A stretch of DNA of 64,000 nt from contig WRMB01000005.1 in NCBI GenBank assembly GCA_009777345.1, forward strand, positions 1-64,000, in the 5' to 3' direction. Shown here piece after piece: positions 10,219-19,264 of this stretch. Every line of letters begins with the position of its first letter. Positions within the stretch are counted from its first letter, which is position 1. The stretch comes from Micrococcales bacterium. GTDB taxonomy: Bacteria > Actinomycetota > Actinomycetes > Actinomycetales > Cellulomonadaceae. The position numbers and the translations under genes were made by a program. The notes under the pieces were generated by a model, which was given only the letters and a program-made list of their open reading frames with translations, was not told the DNA's origin and ran no database searches.

Positions 10219-11748
10219 TCAGTAGGCCCCGTGGCCCTTGAGCACCGCCCGGCCGGTCTTCCACAGGATCATCAGGTCCATCGACACCGACCAGTTGTCG
10301 ACGTACCGCAGGTCCAGCGCCACCGAGGCGTCCCAGTCCAGGTCGGAGCGGCCGGACACCTGCCACAGCCCGGTCAGTCCGGGGCGCACGTGCAGCCGTC
10401 GGCCGACGTGGTCGGGATAGGCGGCGACCTCTTCCAGCAGCGGCGGACGCGGGCCGACCAGGGACATATCGCCCTTGGCGATATTCCACAGCTGGGGCAG
10501 CTCGTCGATCGAGGTGCGCCGCAGGAACCGCCCCACCGGGGTGACCCGGGGGTCGGCCCGCATCTTGAACAGCAGCCCGGCACCCTCCGAGGAGTCCTTG
10601 AGCTTCTCCTTGCGGGCCTCCGCGTCGACGTACATCGTGCGCAGCTTCCACATGGTGAACGTCTTGCCGTCCAGCCCGACCCGGGTCTGGCGGAAGAACG
10701 GCCCGCCCGGGGAGGTGATCACCACCGCGACCGCCGCGACCGCGATCGGCACCGCAGCCACGAGCAGCCCGACCGCGGCCAGGCTGCGGTCCATGAGGGA
10801 CTTGGTCAGCAGCCGACGACGCGGTGCCTCGACCTCCACGTCCAGCAGCGACACCCCGGCCGCCGGACGCAGCGTCAGCCGCGGCCCGGCCACCTCGACC
10901 AGGTCCGGGGCCACGACCAGATCGGTCTTGGCCCGGCCCAGCGCCCAGGACAGCCGCCGCAGCGCGTCACCGGACAGCGTCGACATCGACAGCACCACGA
11001 CCTCGATGCGACGGTCCACGGCCACCTGCACGATATCCGCCAGGCCGCCTGCCACCTCGATACCGCTGACCCGCCCCAGCGCCTGGGGGTCGGGCAGGCA
11101 GGCCGCCACCGGCTCGAAACCGTGGTACGGCGAGGCGTGCAGCTTGTCGACCAGCCGGACGACCTCGCCGACCCGCCCGACCACGAGCGTCGGTGCCATC
11201 GCCTCGCCCCGCTCGCGCGCCCGGTGCAGCCGCCGACGGCGACCGTGCCGGTCCGCCCAGCTGAGCACCCACAGCAGCGGCAGGCCGACGAAGACCAGCC
11301 GCCGCGGCACGTCCAGCTGCCAGGTGAAGGCCGCGGCCATCAGGCCCAGCCCGAGCAGCAGCGTCCCGCGCAGCGCCGACTCGAACTCCACCGACGCCGA
11401 CCCCAGCGACTTGCGGATGTACCCGCGCGAAGCGGCGACCAGCACGACGAACCCGGTCCCGGCGATCGCGCCGAAGCCGAGGCAGATCCAGCCGTACTGC
11501 TGGGTCATCGCCGCGGTGATGGCGAAGGCGAGGACGAAGTCGGACAGCACCGTCGAGCGCACGTAGCCCGGGGCGACCGCCCGCCACCGCCGCTGCCCGT
11601 CGTCAGCCGCGACCGTACGCGCGACGTACGGCTGGGACGACGCCCAGGACCGGCGGGGTTCCCGCGAGGGGGCGCGACGCTCGATCGTGGGCGTGGGCAC
11701 GTCGTCGGTGACGTACCCGGCGCCGTGGTCATCAGCGACCAGCGCCAT
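10219..11748 (-). CDS. Exopolysaccharide biosynthesis polyprenyl glycosylphosphotransferase (sugar transferase)
   Basis: KSLMDRSLAAVGLLVA...GGPFFRQTRVGLDGKTFTMWKLRTM...GRFLRRTSIDELPQLWNIAKGDMSLVGPRP...RPGLTGLWQVSGRS. Confidence 0.93.
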   Translation of the reverse strand: MALVADDHGAGYVTDDVPTPTIERRAPSREPRRSWASSQPYVARTVAADDGQRRWRAVAPGYVRSTVLSDFVLAFAITAAMTQQYGWICLGFGAIAGTGFVVLVAASRGYIRKSLGSASVEFESALRGTLLLGLGLMAAAFTWQLDVPRRLVFVGLPLLWVLSWADRHGRRRRLHRARERGEAMAPTLVVGRVGEVVRLVDKLHASPYHGFEPVAACLPDPQALGRVSGIEVAGGLADIVQVAVDRRIEVVVLSMSTLSGDALRRLSWALGRAKTDLVVAPDLVEVAGPRLTLRPAAGVSLLDVEVEAPRRRLLTKSLMDRSLAAVGLLVAAVPIAVAAVAVVITSPGGPFFRQTRVGLDGKTFTMWKLRTMYVDAEARKEKLKDSSEGAGLLFKMRADPRVTPVGRFLRRTSIDELPQLWNIAKGDMSLVGPRPPLLEEVAAYPDHVGRRLHVRPGLTGLWQVSGRSDLDWDASVALDLRYVDNWSVSMDLMILWKTGRAVLKGHGAY

Positions 11749-11859
11749 GGTGACCTCCGCCTAGGATGTATATCCAGAGCACAGTAGTGCCACATTTGCC
11801 CCCTAACTAGCTCCGTAACCTACCTGTGACCGATTTGTACCCTCTCGTCCGGGCGAAGA

Positions 11860-12486
11860 TCACTCGTACGGCGCATGGAAGGTGCGCTGCGCGACCTCCA
11901 GACCAGCGTGGACGAGCGTCTCGACCGCGTCGGCGGCCCGGTCGACCACCCAGCCCAGCTCGCGGCGCTCGGCCGCGGCGAAGTCGCCGAGCACGTAGTC
12001 GGCCGGGTCCTGGCGCCCGGGCGGACGCCCGATCCCCACCCTGACCCGCAGGTAGTCCCGCGTCCCCAGGGCCCGGGAGATATCGCGCAGACCGTTGTGG
12101 CCGCCCTCCCCGCCGCCCAGCTTCAGGCGCACATCGCCGAAGCCGATGTCCAGCTCGTCGTGCACCGCCACCAGACGGTCCGGCAGCACCTGGAGGTAGC
12201 GGGCGACCTGGCCGACCGGCCCGCCCGACTCGTTCATGTACGTGGTCGTCCTGGCCAGCACCGCGGCCGGGCCCGGCACCCCACCCGGCAGCACCCCCAG
12301 ACGCACCGCCGCGGTGACGGCCCGGGGCCGCTGCCCGCCCGGTCCGGACGCCTGGGTCAGCCGGGCACCGGTCCGCCGGGCCAGCTCGTCGAGCACCATG
12401 TGCCCGACGTTGTGCCGGTTCTGGCCGTACCGTGGCCCAGGGTTGCCCAGCCCGACGACGAGCCACGGCCCGACGGGGGCGCTCAT
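11860..12486 (-). CDS. pth: Peptidyl-tRNA hydrolase
   Basis: WLVVGLGNPGPRYGQNRHNVGHMVLDEL; VHDELDIGFGDVRLKLGGGEGGHNGLRDI. Confidence 0.96.
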   Translation of the reverse strand: MSAPVGPWLVVGLGNPGPRYGQNRHNVGHMVLDELARRTGARLTQASGPGGQRPRAVTAAVRLGVLPGGVPGPAAVLARTTTYMNESGGPVGQVARYLQVLPDRLVAVHDELDIGFGDVRLKLGGGEGGHNGLRDISRALGTRDYLRVRVGIGRPPGRQDPADYVLGDFAAAERRELGWVVDRAADAVETLVHAGLEVAQRTFHAPYE

Positions 12487-12523
12487 CGACCCATCCGTGG
12501 TCGGCCCCGACCGCGCGGGGGTG

Positions 12524-13120
12524 TCACGCCTCCTCGTCGGCAGCGGCCTCGTCGGCGGCCTCCGCCTCGGTCTCGACCGGCTCGGCGGTCGGCGCCGAGA
12601 CCGTCACGACGATGTGCTCCGGGTCGGAGACCAGCGTGGAACCGGCGGGCAGCGTGACGTCGGCGGCCCGCACGACCGTCCCGTCGGCCATCCCGGTGAT
12701 GTCCAGCTGGACCGACGACGGCAGGTTCGTCGCCTCGGCCTCCAGCTGCAGCTCCTGGGTCTCCACGATGTGGATCGTGCCCGGCGCGGACTCGCCGACG
12801 ACGTGCACCGGCACGTCCACGGCGATCTTCTCGCCCCGCTTGACGATGAGCAGGTCGACGTGCTCGATCACCTGCCGCACCGGCTCGACCTGCACGTCCT
12901 TGGCGATGGCCAGGGTCGTCTTCCCGTCCAGGACGATCTCGAACAGGGCGTTGGTGCGCTTGAGCGCCATCATCGTGGCGTGCCCCGGCAGCGCCACGTG
13001 CACCGGGTCGGTCCCGTGCCCGTACAGCACGGCGGGAATCTGGCTGGCCCGGCGCAGCCGCCGCGCGGCCCCCTTGCCGAACTCGTTCCGGGCGGTCGCG
13101 GTCAGTGTCACATCAGCCAT
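12524..13120 (-). CDS. rplY: 50S ribosomal protein L25 / general stress protein Ctc
   Basis: ATARNEFGKGAARRLRRASQIPAVLYGHGTDPVHVALPGHA. Confidence 0.93.
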   Translation of the reverse strand: MADVTLTATARNEFGKGAARRLRRASQIPAVLYGHGTDPVHVALPGHATMMALKRTNALFEIVLDGKTTLAIAKDVQVEPVRQVIEHVDLLIVKRGEKIAVDVPVHVVGESAPGTIHIVETQELQLEAEATNLPSSVQLDITGMADGTVVRAADVTLPAGSTLVSDPEHIVVTVSAPTAEPVETEAEAADEAAADEEA

Positions 13121-13238
13121 GGTCGGCTCCCAGGTCGTCAGAGGTTGGGTCGTCGAAGATCAGTCCTTAGCCTCGACGCGGGACGCCGCACGAACCCGTC
13201 GATCACGGAGGCGCACAACCTCCCTCGCCGAGGCGCGC

Positions 13239-14102
13239 CTACTCTACCCGACCAGGGGAGCCCAGACGCGCGGACACCGTGATCGCATCCTGCACGACGA
13301 CCTGGGGCTCAGCGACCTGGATGCCAGCCGGCAGGATGTCCGTCAGCGGGACAGGTGTGCACCAGATCTCGCTGATACGCCGCCGCTGGGAGAGCAAGAA
13401 CACGGCAACCAGCGGATTGGCACTGGTGATACTGAGGCTGGCCAACCGCACGTCGTCGTCGACTCTCACCGTCGCCCGCAGACGTGCGCTCGCTGTCACG
13501 AGACTCTTGCCGATACGCAGGAAGCCGTCGATGAGCACATCGCCGTCGCAAGTCTGGTCCAGGACCAGCCGGTACGACACGAGGCGGAGTCGGTGAGGCG
13601 CCAGGGCGCTGCGCACTGCTCCGCCGACAGCCTCGACTAGCGCTTCGCGTGACGCAGAGAGCCGGACGAAACCGTGGGCGCCGGAGGCGTCCGGGACTTC
13701 GATGCCCACCGTGCCGGGCACGGCAGTAGCCCAGTCGAAGGCGATGTCGTCGAGCTCGAGGTCGATCTCCACCGGCACGCCCCCGACGGTGAGGGGATGC
13801 GCCCGCACGGTGAACTGTCCGAGCCATCCAGACTCACGTGCCACGACCTGGAGCGACCCGACCGCCTCGGCCGGGTCCATGGCGCCGTCGGCGTCCATGT
13901 CCACGTCAAATATCGTCCCGGTCAGGTCGAGATCGAGCCAGGTGATATCGGCACCGTCCATCTGTGCCGATCCGTCCAGCGCCACGGTGAGGCCGCGGTC
14001 GGCGGTGGCCGCGTCGCGCAGGGCGTCGTCGATACGCCGGACGAGCTCGGAGCCATCACCAGGGCGCCCGAAAGCGCCCAGCCGGATGTAGGACGTAGGC
14101 AC
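13239..14102 (-). CDS. Hypothetical protein, possibly LmeA/DUF2993-like; likely start VPTSYIRLGAF
   Basis: Long ORF; reading upstream of 14102 runs into a duplicated prs tail (MTSLFDGNA), so the ORF-track start 14180 is probably wrong. Confidence 0.55.
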   Translation of the reverse strand: MPTSYIRLGAFGRPGDGSELVRRIDDALRDAATADRGLTVALDGSAQMDGADITWLDLDLTGTIFDVDMDADGAMDPAEAVGSLQVVARESGWLGQFTVRAHPLTVGGVPVEIDLELDDIAFDWATAVPGTVGIEVPDASGAHGFVRLSASREALVEAVGGAVRSALAPHRLRLVSYRLVLDQTCDGDVLIDGFLRIGKSLVTASARLRATVRVDDDVRLASLSITSANPLVAVFLLSQRRRISEIWCTPVPLTDILPAGIQVAEPQVVVQDAITVSARLGSPGRVE

Positions 14103-14153
14103 CTGCCCGAGTCTACCGACGGCACACGTCGGCCTCGGACTGGCGCATCGTCG

Positions 14154-14234
14154 GGCGTTGCCGTCGAAGAGGGAGGTCACGGAGCCGTCGTCGAAGACCT
14201 CGCGGATGGCCCGGGCCAGGACCGGGGCGATGGA
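14154..14234 (-). repeat. Duplicate of the last 27 codons of prs (direct repeat, left copy)
   Basis: 81 bp matching 15148..15228 with one mismatch (14222); reads SIAPVLARAIREVFDDGSVTSLFDGNA. Confidence 0.93.
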
Positions 14235-14259
14235 GACTATCCACCACTGGTCGCACGAC

Positions 14260-14604
14260 TCACTTCGTCGCGTTGGGGTGGTGCGTGTGCACGTCCATCA
14301 GGTGCACGGTGCCTGGGCTGCCCGAGGTGACGTAGTACCAGATGCGTGCGCCTCCTGGTAGCTCGTACTGGCGCCGCACGTGCACGACGCCGCCTACCGT
14401 CACCGTGCTCAGGTCGTCCTTCAGCGGGTGGCAGGTCGGGGTGCTCGCCTCAGGGTCGCGTGTCAGGGCGTCCCAGGCGTCGGCCAGGGCGTTGAGGGTG
14501 GTGGCACGCAGGTCGCGCCACCCCTTCTCGGCCTGCCGGGTGGCGAAGACGATGCGGTACTCGGTGCGTCTGGTCGGACGTTCGACCCCCTGGTCCTTGG
14601 CCAA
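14260..14604 (-). CDS. RelE/ParE-like toxin of a type II TA module
   Basis: YRIVFATRQAEKGWRDL...HVRRQYELPGGARIWYYV...VHLMDVHTHHPNATK; 3 bp from upstream Phd/YefM-like gene. Confidence 0.7.
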   Translation of the reverse strand: MAKDQGVERPTRRTEYRIVFATRQAEKGWRDLRATTLNALADAWDALTRDPEASTPTCHPLKDDLSTVTVGGVVHVRRQYELPGGARIWYYVTSGSPGTVHLMDVHTHHPNATK

Positions 14605-14607
14605 CGT

Positions 14608-15084
14608 TCAGCCCTGCGCGTCGGGTCGCTCAACGTCCACCGGGGTGTCGAGCCAGTCGTAGTCGTCCGTGGCCCATCCGGCGGCGTGCGCCTCGGCAGT
14701 GGACTGCCAGGCGTGGATCAGCGTGGCCAGCGGCTCGAACCGGGCGACGCTGGTGCAGGCACGAGCCGTCTCGACCAGCTCGGCGGCGAACCGTTCCTGC
14801 GCGGCCTGGCTGAGGAACAGCAGCCACGGGAACGGGCCGCGCAGCCTGGCGGCGAACGAGTCGGGCCAGTCGGTCACCGCCACTGCGATGATCTGCGAGG
14901 CCAGGGCCAGACCCGCCCGGTCGGCATCGGCCTCGGACTTGCGCATGAGGACCAACGCCTCACCGTCGCGACGGGTGATGGTCACCGGACCACGCTCAGC
15001 CGCCTGCGCGACGGCCTTGGAGTCGCGCGACAGGTCCGAGAAGCGAACCCGCTGCTCGATCATGGGAGCGTCCATGAGAACCAT
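14608..15084 (-). CDS. Phd/YefM-like antitoxin (prevent-host-death) with C-terminal extension
   Basis: EQRVRFSDLSRDSKAVAQAAERGPVTITRRDGEALVLMRKSEAD. Confidence 0.75.
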   Translation of the reverse strand: MVLMDAPMIEQRVRFSDLSRDSKAVAQAAERGPVTITRRDGEALVLMRKSEADADRAGLALASQIIAVAVTDWPDSFAARLRGPFPWLLFLSQAAQERFAAELVETARACTSVARFEPLATLIHAWQSTAEAHAAGWATDDYDWLDTPVDVERPDAQG

Positions 15085-15144
15085 GATGTCAGAATACGTT
15101 CAGAACTACAAGACCCTGCACGTCCGGCCGTTCGACATCTCAGG

Positions 15145-16128
15145 CTAGGCGTTGCCGTCGAAGAGGGAGGTCACGGAGCCGTCGTCGAAGACCTCGCGGA
15201 TGGCCCGGGCCAGGATCGGGGCGATGGACAGCACCGTGAGGTTGGCGAAGTGGTGCTCCTCGGGGATGGGCAGGGTGTCGGTGATGACGACCTCGCGGGC
15301 GCCGCAGCCCTGGAGGCGTTCGGCGGCCGGGTCGGACAGGACACCGTGGGTGGCGGCGACGATGACGTCCTTCGCCCCGGCGGCCTTGACCACCCGGACC
15401 GCCTCGACTATGGTCCCGGCGGTGTCGATGAGGTCGTCGACCAGCACGCAGGTGCGACCTTCGACGTCGCCGACCACCCGGTTGGCCACCGACTTGTTGG
15501 GGCTGCGGATGTCCCGGGTCTTGTGCACGAAGGCCAGCGGGCCGCCGCCCAGCTTGGCCGCCCACTGCTCGGCCACCCGGATCCGGCCCGCGTCCGGCGA
15601 GACGACCGTGACATTGCTGACGTCCACCCGGCTGCGCACGTACTCCACCAGGATCGGCTGGGCCCACAGGTGGTCGACCGGGCCGTCGAAGAAGCCCTGG
15701 ATCTGCGAGGTGTGCAGGTCGACGCTGACGATCCGGTCCGCACCGGCGGTCTTGAACAGGTCGCACATCAGGCGGGCGGAGATCGGCTCACGGCCGCGGT
15801 GCTTCTTGTCCTGCCGGGCGTAGCCGAAGAACGGGGCCACGACGGTGATCGTCTTCACGCTGGCCCGGCGCAGCGCGTCGACCATGAGCAGGTGCTCCAT
15901 GATCCACTTGTTGATCGGCGAGGCGTGGGACTGCAGGACGAAAGCGTCCGACCCGCGCACCGACTCGCCGAACCGGGTGTAGATCTCGCCGTTGGCGAAG
16001 TCGTAGGCGCTGGTGGGCACCAGCTGGATGCCGAGGTGGTCGGCGACGTCCTGCGCCAGCTCGGGGTGGGCCCGGCCCGAGACCAGGACCAGCCGTTTCT
16101 CGGTGTCGACGGTGACCAGGCCGGTCAT
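15145..16128 (-). CDS. prs: Ribose-phosphate diphosphokinase
   Basis: LVLVSGRAHPELAQDVADHLG...VVAPFFGYARQDKKHRGREPISARLMCDL; TCVLVDDLIDTAGT PRPP motif. Confidence 0.96.
   Translation of the reverse strand: MTGLVTVDTEKRLVLVSGRAHPELAQDVADHLGIQLVPTSAYDFANGEIYTRFGESVRGSDAFVLQSHASPINKWIMEHLLMVDALRRASVKTITVVAPFFGYARQDKKHRGREPISARLMCDLFKTAGADRIVSVDLHTSQIQGFFDGPVDHLWAQPILVEYVRSRVDVSNVTVVSPDAGRIRVAEQWAAKLGGGPLAFVHKTRDIRSPNKSVANRVVGDVEGRTCVLVDDLIDTAGTIVEAVRVVKAAGAKDVIVAATHGVLSDPAAERLQGCGAREVVITDTLPIPEEHHFANLTVLSIAPILARAIREVFDDGSVTSLFDGNA
15148..15228 (-). repeat. prs 3' end within the intact gene (direct repeat, right copy)
   Basis: Matches 14154..14234; ends at the last sense codon before the prs TAG. 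Confidence 0.93.
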
Positions 16129-17594
16129 CGCGACGGCTCCTCGGCGTCCACGGCCTGCGCCGCAGCGTCGACGGCGGCCTGGGCCGCGGTGGCGGCGGCC
16201 GTGCCCGGACGGTGGGTGAGCACCCAGTCGTCGATGTTCCGCTGGCTGTTCTCGCTCAGCGCCAGGGCGCCCGCGGGGACGTCGTGCCGGACCACCGCCC
16301 CCGCCCCGGTGTAGGCACCGTCACCCACCCGGACCGGTGCGACGAACATATTGTCCGACCCGGTCCGCACGTGGGAGCCGATCACCGTGCGGTGCTTGCG
16401 CACCCCGTCGTAGTTCACCGTGACCGACGCGGCCCCGATATTGCTGTACTCGCCGATCTCCGTGTCGCCGACGTAGGACAGGTGCGGCACCTTCGACCCG
16501 CGCCCGATGGTCGCGTTCTTGGTCTCCACGAAGGTGCCGATCTTGCCCCCGGGGCCCAGCACCGTGCCGGGCCGCAGGTAGGAGAACGGCCCGACGGAGG
16601 CGCCCGCGCCGACCACCGAGTCCGACCCGTGGCTGCGCACCACGGTCGCACCCTCGCCGATCTCCACGTTGCGCAGCGTCGTGTCCGGGCCGACGGTCGC
16701 GCCCGCCGCCACCGACGACGCCCCCTGGATCTGCGTGCCGGGCAGCAGGGTCACGTCCGGGGCCAGGTCCACGTCCACGTCGACCCAGGTCGTCGCGGGG
16801 TCCCAGACGGTCACGCCCGCGCGCATCCAGCGGTCCAGGACCCGGGCGTTGAGCTCGGCCCGCAGCGCCGCCAGCTGCACCCGGTCGTTGACGCCGGAGA
16901 CCGATACCGGGTCGTCGGTCAGCAGCGCCCGCACGTGGCCGCCGTCAGCCCGGGCCACGGCGACCACGTCGGTGAGGTACACCTCACCCTGGGAGTTGTC
17001 CCGGCCGAGCCGACCCAGCACGTCGCGCAGCACCGCGGCGTCGAAGACGTAGACCCCGGAGTTGACCTCGTCGACGGCGCGCTGGGCCGCGTCGGCGTCG
17101 CGCTCCTCGACGATGGCGGCGACCTCGCCCTCCTCCCGCACGATCCGGCCGTACCCGGTGGGGTCGGGCAGCCGCATGGTCAGCACGGTCACCGCGTTGC
17201 CGTCGGTGTGGTGGGCGACGAGCAGCTCGGCGACGGTGCCCGCGTCGAGCAGCGGCACGTCCCCGGCCAGCACGACGACGGTTCCAGACACCGGTCCGGA
17301 CTGGTCCAGCGCCGCGAGCGCCACCTGCACGGCCCGGCCGGTGCCGGGGATCTCGTCCTGGTCGGCGACCAGCGCGTCCGGGTCGGTCTCGGTGACGTGC
17401 GCCGCAACCTGGTCGCGGCCGTGCCGGACGACGACGACGACCCGTTCGGGCACCAGCGCCCGGGCCGTGGTCAGGACGTGGCCGAGCAGGCTGCGCCCTC
17501 CGATCTCGTGCAGGACCTTCGGGACGGCGGACCGCATCCGGGTCCCCTCCCCTGCGGCAAGGACGACGACGGCGGCTGGACGCGGAATGGTCAC
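16125..17594 (-). CDS. glmU: Bifunctional UDP-GlcNAc pyrophosphorylase / GlcN-1-P acetyltransferase
   Basis: VVVLAAGEGTRMRSAVPKVLHEIGGRSLLGHV; left-handed beta-helix hexapeptides; ATGA overlap with prs. Confidence 0.95.
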   Translation of the reverse strand: MTIPRPAAVVVLAAGEGTRMRSAVPKVLHEIGGRSLLGHVLTTARALVPERVVVVVRHGRDQVAAHVTETDPDALVADQDEIPGTGRAVQVALAALDQSGPVSGTVVVLAGDVPLLDAGTVAELLVAHHTDGNAVTVLTMRLPDPTGYGRIVREEGEVAAIVEERDADAAQRAVDEVNSGVYVFDAAVLRDVLGRLGRDNSQGEVYLTDVVAVARADGGHVRALLTDDPVSVSGVNDRVQLAALRAELNARVLDRWMRAGVTVWDPATTWVDVDVDLAPDVTLLPGTQIQGASSVAAGATVGPDTTLRNVEIGEGATVVRSHGSDSVVGAGASVGPFSYLRPGTVLGPGGKIGTFVETKNATIGRGSKVPHLSYVGDTEIGEYSNIGAASVTVNYDGVRKHRTVIGSHVRTGSDNMFVAPVRVGDGAYTGAGAVVRHDVPAGALALSENSQRNIDDWVLTHRPGTAAATAAQAAVDAAAQAVDAEEPSR

Positions 17595-17786
17595 CAGATG
17601 CGCTCCCTCGGCGCTCGGCACCGGTAGCCGGTGCTGGTTCTCAACAGGCCGAACTCTACCGCCCGCCAGGCCTCCGAGCGGTACGTCGGCGTTCCCGGGA
17701 CAAGATGCACGCCGTCTGCGGCACCGCGCGGGGGGCGGCATCGTCCGCACATCTTGTCCTGGGAGCGCCGCAGGCGTACCGCGCAG

Positions 17787-17858
17787 CTCCGCCCCCAGGA
17801 TTCGAACCCGGACCACAAGGCACCAAAGGCCTGCGTGCTGCCGTTACACCAGGGCGGA
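17787..17858 (-). tRNA. tRNA-Gln (anticodon TTG), CCA not encoded
   Basis: Reverse complement TCCGCCCTGGTGTAACGGCAGCACGCAGGCCTTTGGTGCCTTGTGGTCCGGGTTCGAATCCTGGGGGCGGA; 7-bp acceptor stem, GGTTCGAATCC T arm. Confidence 0.93.
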
Positions 17859-18025
17859 TCGCGAGCACTAGTGTGCCAGCACCGGGCGGCGCCGTCGTCG
17901 TTGATTTTGGCGGCAGCCTGCCCGCCGCTGCTCCGTCGCGCGTCTCGCGGCGCGGCCCCACCCGGCGCCGCTCCACCGACACGCGGAGCCTCTCGCGGCG
18001 TGGGCCCAGCCCGGACGGGGGCATG

Positions 18026-18658
18026 ATGAGGGTCGTGACCGACACCAGACGACCCAGGATGACCGGCCGCGAGCGCCGCGCCCAGCTGGTCGACGTCGCC
18101 CGCACCCTGTTCGCCGAGAAAGGGTTCGAGCAGACCAGCGTGGAGGAGATCGCGGCGCGGGCCAACGTCTCCAAACCCGTGGTCTACGAGCACTTCGGCG
18201 GCAAGGAGGGCATCTACGCCGTCGTGGTGGACCGCGAGACCCAGGCCCTGACCAGCACGCTCATCGCGGCCCTGGAGACTGCTGGGCACCCCAAGGCCCT
18301 GCTGGAGCGCACCGCGCTGGCGCTGCTGGACTATATCGAGGACAACGAGGACGGGTTCCGGATCCTGGTGCGCGACTCGCCCGTGGCCCAGGCCACCGGC
18401 ACCTTCTCGTCGCTGATCGGGGACGTCGCCACCCAGGTCGAGCACCTGCTGGCGGCCCAGTTCTCCAGGCGCGGCCAGAACCCGCGCACCGCGCCGATGT
18501 ACTCTCAGATGCTGGTCGGCATGGTGGCGCTGACCGGGCAGTGGTGGCTCGACGCGCGCAGCCCGCGCAAGGACGAGGTCGCCGCGCACCTGGTCAACCT
18601 GGCCTGGAACGGGCTGGCCGGGCTGGAACGACGACCCCGCCTGACCACCGCCGAGTAG
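18026..18658 (+). CDS. TetR family transcriptional regulator
   Basis: RRAQLVDVARTLFAEKGFEQTSVEEIAARANVSKPVVYEHFGGKEGIYAVVV. Confidence 0.92.
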   Translation: MRVVTDTRRPRMTGRERRAQLVDVARTLFAEKGFEQTSVEEIAARANVSKPVVYEHFGGKEGIYAVVVDRETQALTSTLIAALETAGHPKALLERTALALLDYIEDNEDGFRILVRDSPVAQATGTFSSLIGDVATQVEHLLAAQFSRRGQNPRTAPMYSQMLVGMVALTGQWWLDARSPRKDEVAAHLVNLAWNGLAGLERRPRLTTAE

Positions 18659-18713
18659 CCCGGCAGGGGATTGTCACGACATAGAGATTCTCGACGTCGC
18701 GTAACCTGGTGGT

Positions 18714-19223
18714 GTGCCTGATGCATCTTGCGATGAGGTTGCCCGCATCGTCACCGCCTGGCGTCGGGAACGACCGGACCTGGACGTCGGCCCGCTGGAG
18801 GTGCTGTCCCGGGTCAGCCGCCTGGCCCGGCACCTGGACCTGGCCCGACGGGCGACGTTCGCCTCGCACGACCTGGAGACCTGGGGTTTCGACGTGCTGT
18901 CCGCCCTGCGCCGTCAGGGCCCGCCGTACCGGCTGTCGCCGGGGGCGCTGCTCACCGAGACGCTGGTCACCTCCGGCACCATGACCAACCGGATCGACCG
19001 GCTGGAAGAGTACGGGCTGGTCCGCCGCCTGCCGTCGCCCGACGACCGCCGCGGCGTGCTCGTCGAGCTGACCGACACCGGCCGGGCCCGCGTCGACGCC
19101 GCGATGGTCACCCTGCTGGAGGCCGAGCACGCCCTGCTGGCCGGGATCCCCACCGACGATGTGCGCGCCCTGGCCAGCCTGCTGCAGGACGTCCTGGCCC
19201 CCTTCGACCAGCCCGAGAACTAA
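18714..19223 (+). CDS. MarR family transcriptional regulator
   Basis: FDVLSALRRQGPPYRLSPGALLTETLVTSGTMTNRIDRLEEYGLVRRLPSPDDRRGVLVELTDTGR. Confidence 0.92.
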   Translation: MPDASCDEVARIVTAWRRERPDLDVGPLEVLSRVSRLARHLDLARRATFASHDLETWGFDVLSALRRQGPPYRLSPGALLTETLVTSGTMTNRIDRLEEYGLVRRLPSPDDRRGVLVELTDTGRARVDAAMVTLLEAEHALLAGIPTDDVRALASLLQDVLAPFDQPEN

Positions 19224-19264
19224 GCCTCCCCCGTCCGTGCGCTACCTCTAACCTCGTCGTCAGG

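Noticed and set aside
8746-11787. 1013-aa plus-strand ORF
   Set aside because: Antisense to the glycosyltransferase and sugar transferase genes; low-complexity composition
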